Shown piece after piece: positions 23,207 through 27,445 of a stretch of DNA of 27,445 bases. The stretch's first letter is position 1. Every line of letters starts with the position of its first letter. Where the stretch lies: positions 1 to 27,445 of IMG/VR virus record IMGVR_UViG_3300042010_000252, one strand, 5' to 3'. The stretch comes from a virus. Position numbers and translations under genes: made by a program. The notes below the pieces were generated by a model. The model worked only from the letters and a program-made list of their open reading frames with translations. It made no database searches and was not told the DNA's origin.

Positions 23207-23910
23207 AACAAACTGTTCTCCTCTGGCGCGTCCCCTATCGGACTGATCAATCCGCTCTGATTATTACGTACATTGCCAATCGCCCGATCCACCTTGAACC
23301 ACTCGAACGCCTCGGTGGGTTCACCCTGCAGCAGTACCATTTGCTCGGCGCGCTCCTTGGGTGTGGAAGGATCCAACCATTCTCTGGCCAGTTCCGGCGA
23401 TAACGTCACGGGACGACGGTCATGGATATCCACCAGGCCGCCAGCGCTGTCAGCGGTGATGATGACGAAGCCGTCGTGTTCGCTCGGCTTATGCTCCGGA
23501 TTTGGGTATTGGCCGATGGCAGCACACAGGATCGGCGCTCGATCCCGCCGGCGAATGAGGTAGGGCTGCTTTTTCGGTCCGCCTTCATCCACCCACTCAA
23601 ACCAGTTGTTGATCGCGATGATCGCCCGGTGTGGCCAGATCGCCCGGAAGAACGGACCGTGGGCGACCTTTTCGACCCTGGCATTAATCGGCGCAGCACG
23701 ATCCTTGGCCCAATGCGGTCGCCATCCCCAGCGCACCATGTCAGCGTGCAGGTAGTCGCCTTCCTGGTGAAAGAGAGCGAGCTGCGTACTCGGCGCAGCG
23801 TTATAGCGAAGAAAGGGTAGATCGCCGGTTTGGTTCACCAACGGGTTGGGCATGCTCAACGCTGCAACGAAATCGTGGATGCCGTCGTATTGAGAAAGTC
23901 GTCCACACAT
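23203..23910 (-). CDS. yedK: SRAP (YedK/HMCES-type) abasic-site DNA-protein crosslink protein
   Basis: A 235-residue SOS-response-associated protein that captures abasic sites in single-stranded DNA through its N-terminal cysteine. The start is fixed at 23910, because the cysteine must follow the initiator Met (MCGRLSQYDG); the frame is open nine residues further. The family residues are present: Cys 2, Arg 4, Asn 37 (RYNAAPS), NARVE at 76-80, Glu 105 (WFEW), and His 163 (DIHDRRPV). Length is normal. It is the second gene of a leftward pair after the coiled-coil gene, 23 bases apart, and the LexA box at 24321 would put it under SOS control. It converges with the 22976 gene. It is found in bacteria and phages alike, so it may be prophage cargo. 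Confidence 0.9.
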   Translation of the reverse strand: MCGRLSQYDGIHDFVAALSMPNPLVNQTGDLPFLRYNAAPSTQLALFHQEGDYLHADMVRWGWRPHWAKDRAAPINARVEKVAHGPFFRAIWPHRAIIAINNWFEWVDEGGPKKQPYLIRRRDRAPILCAAIGQYPNPEHKPSEHDGFVIITADSAGGLVDIHDRRPVTLSPELAREWLDPSTPKERAEQMVLLQGEPTEAFEWFKVDRAIGNVRNNQSGLISPIGDAPEENSLF

Positions 23911-23933
23911 GGCCTGAATCCTTGAATAGGCAA

Positions 23934-24302
23934 TCAACTTTTCGCAATTTGGGTGAACGGATCCACGCCGGTCAGCTCACGCAGCTTTGCGTGGAGCTCG
24001 CTGATTACCTTGGCGTTGGCCATCAGCTCCCAGTTGGTCTTCGTCTCGATATCCGTGACCCTTCTATTGGCATCTGACGCAGAGGTGAGCGCCCGGTTCA
24101 GTTCGCTCCGCAGTCGATCGCGCTCCTCGGATACCTCAGCGTGCATCTGCACCAGGTTAAAGATGTCACTGCGCGACTTACGGAGCTGGAGGGTCAGTTC
24201 CTGGACTTCGTTCTCATATATGCGCAAAAAATGACGGCACGTCTCAAGCTCAGTTGGGCAGCCAAGCCAGTCGCTGGTGTCTTCGATTTCGTAGGGGTCC
24301 AC
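23934..24302 (-). CDS. Coiled-coil protein, first gene of the SOS-type pair
   Basis: A 122-residue protein read from GTG 24302, with TAAGG (on the minus strand) about seven bases upstream. It opens MDPYEIEDTSDWLGCPTELE and is largely a coiled coil: LRIYENEVQELTLQLRKSRS, VSEERDRLRSELNRALTSAS and ELHAKLRELTGVDP. No signal peptide, membrane span or known domain is seen. The stop lies 23 bases before the SRAP start, so the two genes probably share a transcript. A LexA box ends 18 bases upstream of the start codon. A partner role with SRAP in DNA damage handling is possible, but rests only on linkage. Confidence 0.72.
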   Translation of the reverse strand: MDPYEIEDTSDWLGCPTELETCRHFLRIYENEVQELTLQLRKSRSDIFNLVQMHAEVSEERDRLRSELNRALTSASDANRRVTDIETKTNWELMANAKVISELHAKLRELTGVDPFTQIAKS

Positions 24303-24320
24303 AAAAAAACCTTACCGATA

Positions 24321-24336
24321 CTGTTTGTATATACAG
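24321..24336 (-). promoter_or_regulatory. LexA box (SOS operator) for the coiled-coil/SRAP pair
   Basis: The plus strand reads CTGTTTGTATATACAG, and the minus strand CTGTATATACAAACAG. This is CTG-N10-CAG with CTGT and ACAG at both ends and an AT-rich centre, a near-ideal match to the gammaproteobacterial LexA consensus. It lies 18 bases upstream of the GTG start on the minus strand, a suitable place for repression. Confidence 0.85.
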
Positions 24337-24568
24337 TAATCGAGGGGCGATATTTCCGCGAGGGGTAGGCGACGAGACGACTAGGTTGGGGGGAGCCCCC
24401 CGGTTCTGGGTATTTTTTTCCTCGCGCCTTAGAAAATTAGCGACCTGAAAAATGGCCATTCGTTGCGATGAAACAAGCCCCTAGAATTGGTTTATTTATG
24501 TGGCCTGAAAAATGCTCTGAACCACCTACGGAGTTTATTGATGATGATGGTGTTAGGAGATAGACCCC

Positions 24569-24670
24569 TTGTGGAAACATCCTCTGCTTCTTGGTATCAC
24601 GATGATTGTTGGAGTTCTTGGCTTCGGGTGGGCATTGAGCGCTATTGGTTTGTATTTGGCGGTGCGGTGA
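24569..24670 (+). CDS. 33-residue membrane microprotein (TTG start)
   Basis: The frame from TTG 24569 to TGA 24668-24670 gives a 33-residue chain: initiator Met then WKHPLLLGITMIVGVLGFGW and ALSAIGLYLAVR. AGGAGA (24555-24560) lies about nine bases upstream, and a stop at 24554 excludes a longer frame. The central 22 residues are hydrophobic with Gly/Ala spacing, a single membrane span. No family recognised. It is the only coding candidate in the AT-rich stretch 24303-25057. Confidence 0.42.
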   Translation: MWKHPLLLGITMIVGVLGFGWALSAIGLYLAVR

Positions 24671-25057
24671 ACCGCTCGTTCGTTGATTACCTCTTCCACC
24701 ATTGGAATTCGGCAGGGCACGATAGGACCTCGTAATGAGAAAGTCGGCCGCAGATGAGTTGCTTCTCCTACAGTGCATTTCAACTCAACGGAACCAGTAT
24801 TTGCCCCGCACGAGGTAAAGAAACCTCGATCATGTATGTCGTATGCGCTTTTATTGTGTTCGATTGTATCTAATGCGTCGATATCTACACGACCATACAA
24901 ACATTGGCGTGTTTGACATATCGCAGACATAGATTGGGGTTGAGATACCGCTTCCAAAAAAACAATTTTGGAATGACCTGCTGTGCGATTAGCCGCACGT
25001 AGTTACTAAATAGCTGTATCACAGGGCAGCTGAACCGCGCTGCCGGGAGAAAATGCA
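24671..25057. other. AT-rich non-coding stretch before the EGKCG gene
   Basis: No credible gene is seen in these 387 bases; open frames on both strands lack ribosome binding sites and look non-coding. It holds a perfect 8-bp inverted repeat (24952-24973) and a small GTGCG/CGCAC hairpin (24983-24998). A TTGACA at 24913-24918 has no suitably spaced -10 partner. Confidence 0.55.
24952..24973. repeat. Perfect inverted repeat upstream of the EGKCG gene
   Basis: TTCCAAAA (24952-24959) and TTTTGGAA (24966-24973) separated by AAACAA. It lies 84 bases before the start of the EGKCG/EF-hand gene and is a possible operator; no known regulator motif is recognised. Confidence 0.55.
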
Positions 25058-25504
25058 ATGACTGTAACAACGACTCGTAAAAAGAACATTTGCGTAGCGG
25101 GTGTCTCCCTGGCTGGAATCGTTCTGGCCGGAGCGGTGTTTGCCGCAGAACCCATGCCGCAGGGTTACACGCTTGCCGCGGCTCAGGTCAGTGCAGAGGG
25201 CAAGTGCGGGGAAGGAAAATGTGGAGAGTCCCAAGTCAAGAAACAAGCCAAGGCAAGTGAAGGTAAGTGCGGTGAAGGTCAATGCGGAGATGCAATCTTC
25301 AACTCTATTGACACTGACAAAGATGCACGAATTTCACTGGCTGAGTTCCTCGTTGCTGCGCCTGGGAAGCAAGCGGTGTTTGCAAAAAAGGACACGAATA
25401 AGGATGGCTATATTGATGAAATGGAGTCATACCTCAGTGTGAAGGCGGCCTACAACGAAAACGGCCGAGAATTGCCAACAGGCCTCTTTTCAGTAAAAGA
25501 GTAA
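25058..25504 (+). CDS. Secreted EGKCG-repeat protein with EF-hand pair (HvfA-like motif)
   Basis: A 148-residue protein with GGGAGA upstream of ATG. A Sec signal peptide (MTVTTTRKKNICVAGVSLAG, then IVLAGAVFA) is predicted to be cut near residue 29. Then come three EGKCG motifs at 47-51, 52-56 and 68-72, and EGQCG at 73-77, with cysteines 50, 55, 71 and 76. Two canonical EF-hand loops follow: Asp 85/87/89, Ser 93, Glu 96, and Asp 112, Asn 114, Asp 116, Asp 120, Glu 123. EGKCG is the modified motif in HvfA-type RiPP metallophores, where HvfB (DUF692) and HvfC act; no such gene is in this window. The EF-hand fusion suggests metal binding twice over. The function is inferred; it may alternatively be an unmodified metal-binding protein. 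Confidence 0.85.
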   Translation: MTVTTTRKKNICVAGVSLAGIVLAGAVFAAEPMPQGYTLAAAQVSAEGKCGEGKCGESQVKKQAKASEGKCGEGQCGDAIFNSIDTDKDARISLAEFLVAAPGKQAVFAKKDTNKDGYIDEMESYLSVKAAYNENGRELPTGLFSVKE

Positions 25505-25519
25505 CAACTCTCGGACCAT

Positions 25520-25543
25520 ATGCCCTTGCCATCGCAGGGGCAT
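25520..25543 (+). terminator. Hairpin after the EGKCG gene, likely transcript end
   Basis: ATGCCCTTGC (25520-25529) and GCAGGGGCAT (25534-25543) form a 10-bp stem with one G-U pair and loop CATC. No strong T-run follows (TTAATGAG), so it may be an RNA-stabilising hairpin rather than a true intrinsic terminator. Confidence 0.5.
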
Positions 25544-25638
25544 TAATGAGCATTTCGGATTGATGTGCGCGATTGCTTTCCAGGTAAATCGTCAGCTTCG
25601 GCACTGCTTGGTGCAGACGCGGCATTGTCTGACCACGG

Positions 25639-25848
25639 TCACTCTGGTGCCATCATTACTGCGAGCGTCATCTTGATGAATTCCTCGTTGCGGTCTATGG
25701 CGACGAGTGCACCACGGATATTCTCGGCCACGTCAGCTGACCCGCGCAGCTCGACCCAGTTGGAAAGCTCCATGATGGCGGCTTCAAGGGCGAGTTGGTT
25801 TTCGTTGAGCTTGAACAACAGTGAAGGGAGTAAGTCAGAATTTGGCAT
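25639..25848 (-). CDS. Small hypothetical protein
   Basis: A 69-residue protein from ATG 25848 (minus strand), with GAGGAT six bases upstream. The product MPNSDLLPSLLFKLNENQLA followed by LEAAIMELSNWVELRGSADV and AENIRGALVAIDRNEEFIKM is a helical, soluble chain. Comparable small proteins are common near pseudomonad prophage ends, but no function is known to me. It is the last gene before the tRNA fragment, read toward the prophage interior. The overlapping plus-strand frame (25565-26113) is judged a shadow. Confidence 0.72.
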   Translation of the reverse strand: MPNSDLLPSLLFKLNENQLALEAAIMELSNWVELRGSADVAENIRGALVAIDRNEEFIKMTLAVMMAPE

Positions 25849-26053
25849 CGCGAATCCTCAATGGAGTCTTCAGCGTAGCAGCCTGGATCAAGAGCGGTGG
25901 AGGATAGAAAGTCGGCAGAACGTCGTGGATGGACCCAAAAAGGGTGTGGGGACTTTTTCGGGGATTCGCTCTTTCCTGTTCATCTCTGTAAGGCACCGTT
26001 TGCAGCGAGCGCCAGAAGAAGAGCCAGTAAATGCTGGGCCTCGTGCCCATTTT

Positions 26054-26103
26054 CAAGCATGGGGTGCTAGGGGTCGAGTGTTCGAATCACTCCGTCCCGA
26101 CCA
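26054..26103 (+). other. 3' fragment of tRNA-Pro(GGG); probable prophage attachment site
   Basis: Bases 26054-26103 fold as the 3' part of a tRNA. Anticodon stem CAAGC/GCTAG (one A-A mismatch at 26055/26069) carries loop ATGGGGT with anticodon GGG. A five-base variable loop GGGTC follows, then the T arm GAGTG-TTCGAAT-CACTC, the acceptor strand CGTCCCG, discriminator A, and CCA at 26101-26103. No D arm or 5' acceptor strand CGGGACG precedes it. This is what integration into the 3' end of a tRNA gene leaves at the far end of a prophage. The intact copy should be left of this window. Confidence 0.82.
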
Positions 26104-26129
26104 TATTTACTGAGTAAAATCAGACATTT

Positions 26130-26156
26130 AAGCCGATCTTCCAGATCGGCTTTTTT
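26130..26156 (+). terminator. Rho-independent terminator of the (displaced) tRNA-Pro gene
   Basis: AAGCCGATCT (26130-26139) pairs with AGATCGGCTT (26143-26152) around TCC, followed by T to 26156. It lies 27 bases after the tRNA CCA, and is probably the native chromosomal terminator of the tRNA gene. Confidence 0.85.
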
Positions 26157-26274
26157 GTGCCTGCGAAAAACCCGCGCAAACCTACCCGGTGGTGTCGCTG
26201 ATATTCATTTTCTCGCCAGCCGTTCAATGTCAGGCGTGTGGTTTAATGAGATTAGTTCTTAGGGAGATGTGGCT

Positions 26275-26418
26275 ATGGAAAGGGCGTTGCGGAACCCGCT
26301 GTTTTTGACAGGAATACCGTTGGCGGTTTTTGGTGCCGCTATTGCGGCGCCTGGCCTGTGGATTCCAGGTCTGGTCTTAATGGTTTGTGGATGGGCAAAG
26401 GGGAATAAAAGTACCTGA
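26275..26418 (+). CDS. 47-residue membrane protein, hypothetical
   Basis: ATG 26275 has AGGGAGA (26261-26267) seven bases upstream and opens MERALRNPLFLTGIPLAVFG, then AAIAAPGLWIPGLVLMVCGW, ending AKGNKST. The central 30 residues would cross the membrane once or as a hairpin. No family is recognised. It is the first gene right of the tRNA fragment, so it is probably chromosomal. Confidence 0.65.
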   Translation: MERALRNPLFLTGIPLAVFGAAIAAPGLWIPGLVLMVCGWAKGNKST

Positions 26419-26469
26419 TGTTTTCGCCGCGGGCCTTGTAGCAGTTCTTTCAATTTTTTTCGGTAAGTC

Positions 26470-26628
26470 ATGAGCGAAGAACGAGATATCCCAGAACCCG
26501 AGCACGATCACCTGCTCGATCATGAATTCCATGATGATGAGTCATGGGTCGAAGAAGACGCTCAGGCCATTGTTGATGAAGAAGATGATGACGTTGATTT
26601 TCTTGATCAGATAGATCAGGACGACTAA
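26470..26628 (+). CDS. Very acidic 52-residue protein, hypothetical
   Basis: ATG 26470 to TAA 26626-26628. The product starts MSEERDIPEPEHDHLLDHEF and continues HDDESWVEEDAQAIVDEEDD, ending in DDVDFLDQIDQDD, with more than a third Asp and Glu and several His. The ribosome binding site is weak (GGTAAG). No family or fold is recognised; such acidic small proteins can be disordered or bind metals or basic proteins, but nothing decides this. Confidence 0.5.
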   Translation: MSEERDIPEPEHDHLLDHEFHDDESWVEEDAQAIVDEEDDDVDFLDQIDQDD

Positions 26629-26766
26629 CAGGCGTTCAACATCCAAATGACCTGTCCACGTGAAGGCAGAAGCTGGATAAAAATAGAGACGACCGTTCGT
26701 CGGAACCTACGCACGATCAACCATTTGGCAAGTCGATGAAGTAGCCCAAAAAAAAGACAGGTTTCT

Positions 26767-26985
26767 ATGCGCCCACTAATTCTCGATTTGCCGAATGGGC
26801 GTGAGCTCGCTAATGAGCTTGATCTCGCGATTTCGCAGATGATGTCCATCCCGGTCGAGCACATCGGTGGCGCTTTGTGGCTGGAAGCTTCCAGCAGGCA
26901 GCAGCAGGCCTTCCAGAAATGGCGCGAGTATCTACAGCTCATGGCGGATGGACGAGTGCGTGTCGAGGCGCTGAAGGTCGCTTGA
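26767..26985 (+). CDS. Hypothetical 72-residue protein
   Basis: ATG 26767 follows AGACAGG with suitable spacing. The chain MRPLILDLPNGRELANELDL, AISQMMSIPVEHIGGALWLE, ASSRQQQAFQKWREYLQLMA appears as a compact alpha-rich protein without membrane span. Codon use is normal for the genome, which supports a real gene. I know no function. The minus-strand frame over it is taken as a shadow. Confidence 0.65.
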   Translation: MRPLILDLPNGRELANELDLAISQMMSIPVEHIGGALWLEASSRQQQAFQKWREYLQLMADGRVRVEALKVA

Positions 26986-27136
26986 ATTCACTCTGAATCG
27001 ATGCGCCTGGTCATGAAGGCGCGGGTAGCGTCCGGTTTTTTGTTTCCGCCATTCGTCCAATGCTGGGCACTCGATTGCGGTGTGACTTTCTTACGTTTAA
27101 GCACGGATTAACCGAGCATGAGAACGGAGAGTCACC

Positions 27137-27445
27137 ATGGAAATTGATGAGAATGCACCTGGCAATAAATCGCAGCAGCGCGAGACGCGTACAACCGATA
27201 ACGAAACGGGCCATGATCCGAGCTGGAACCAATACGAAGTTCCATTACCGCCCGACGATGAAGCGCCTGTCGATGAAGATATGGCGGATGTAGATGCAAC
27301 TAACTCGGTATCGAGTGAGCATCCGCAATCTGGCACCAACAGCCGCGCCGATGATCCTGATGCCGACCCACAGATGAACGAATTGGGCGAAGGCGAAAAA
27401 GAGCAGCGCGGCGTGCCGGCAAGTGATCCTGAATCGGGTGCCTGA
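27137..27445 (+). CDS. Acidic, disordered hypothetical protein
   Basis: A 102-residue protein from ATG 27137, with GGAGAG about six bases upstream; its TGA is the last codon of the window. The sequence MEIDENAPGNKSQQRETRTT, PLPPDDEAPVDEDMADVDAT and LGEGEKEQRGVPASDPESGA is rich in Asp, Glu, Pro, Asn and Gln, and is likely disordered. It has no signal peptide or membrane span. No family is recognised. It may be a stress-type small protein, but this is not supported by any motif. Confidence 0.6.
   Translation: MEIDENAPGNKSQQRETRTTDNETGHDPSWNQYEVPLPPDDEAPVDEDMADVDATNSVSSEHPQSGTNSRADDPDADPQMNELGEGEKEQRGVPASDPESGA

Noticed and set aside
24388-24417. GGGGGGAGCCCCCC followed ten bases later by seven T, as a terminator
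   Set aside because: The stem leaves almost no loop and the T-run is not adjacent to it; kept as unproven.
24487-24735. 82-residue plus-strand frame
   Set aside because: Weak start context and no protein-like pattern; the overlapping 33-residue hydrophobic frame with AGGAGA is more credible.
24913-24918. TTGACA as a -35 box for the EGKCG gene
   Set aside because: No -10-like hexamer at 16-18 bases spacing.
24553-24957. 134-residue minus-strand frame in the AT-rich gap
   Set aside because: No ribosome binding site and an irregular composition unlike a folded protein; judged a chance frame.
25565-26113. 182-residue plus-strand frame running into the tRNA fragment
   Set aside because: It is opposite the better-supported minus-strand gene 25639-25848, crosses the tRNA-derived sequence, and has no ribosome binding site or recognisable protein pattern.
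1-27445. CRISPR array, insertion sequence or complete tRNA gene
   Set aside because: No regularly spaced repeats, no transposase frame and no complete cloverleaf were found; only the tRNA-Pro 3' fragment is present.

Overview
The window is the right-hand, late-gene part of a lambda-like (siphovirus-type) prophage in a high-GC gammaproteobacterium, most likely a Pseudomonas. The Pseudomonas assignment is inferred from codon and GC character, the style of the ribosome binding sites and the look of the accessory proteins; no sequence search was run. The sequence opens inside the large terminase gene. It then runs in one direction through portal (DUF4055), MuF-type head protein, scaffold, major capsid, a HeH/LEM-domain protein, connector and neck genes, tail terminator, tail tube, tail assembly chaperones with a lambda-type -1 frameshift (GGGAAAG at 9879), a 971-residue tape measure, minor tail proteins, a DUF6950/NlpC-like protein, a 1012-residue tail tip (J-like) protein, a tail fibre and fibre-assembly proteins. 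A lysis cassette follows: SleB-type hydrolase, then Rz with an embedded Rz1.

The late operon is interrupted by 'moron' insertions, several of which end in a short GC stem plus T-run just before the next structural gene (terminators at 3623, 8438, 11413 and 21822). The insertions are a 129-aa unknown protein (3217), a stand-alone 208-aa relative of the tail-tip C-terminus (7786), and a three-gene cassette (10234-11396) with a DUF2513 protein, a lipoprotein and a small secreted protein. The last is a good candidate for lysogenic conversion.

After the lysis genes comes accessory cargo (about 22.8-26.05 kb). It holds tiny membrane proteins, a leftward two-gene unit (coiled-coil protein plus SRAP/YedK abasic-site protein) with a near-perfect LexA box (24321-24336), and a secreted EF-hand protein carrying four EGKCG/EGQCG repeats. 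These repeats resemble the modified motif of HvfA-type RiPP metallophores, but no modifying enzyme is in view. At 26054-26103 lies the 3' part of a tRNA-Pro(GGG) gene, from the anticodon arm to CCA, followed by its own terminator. I read this as the right attachment site of the prophage.

Right of this mark (26104-27445) is probable chromosome with four small unrecognised proteins, two of them strongly acidic. The most unusual items are the EGKCG/EF-hand protein, the SOS-controlled SRAP operon beside the prophage end, and the detached tail-tip paralogue in the head-tail region.
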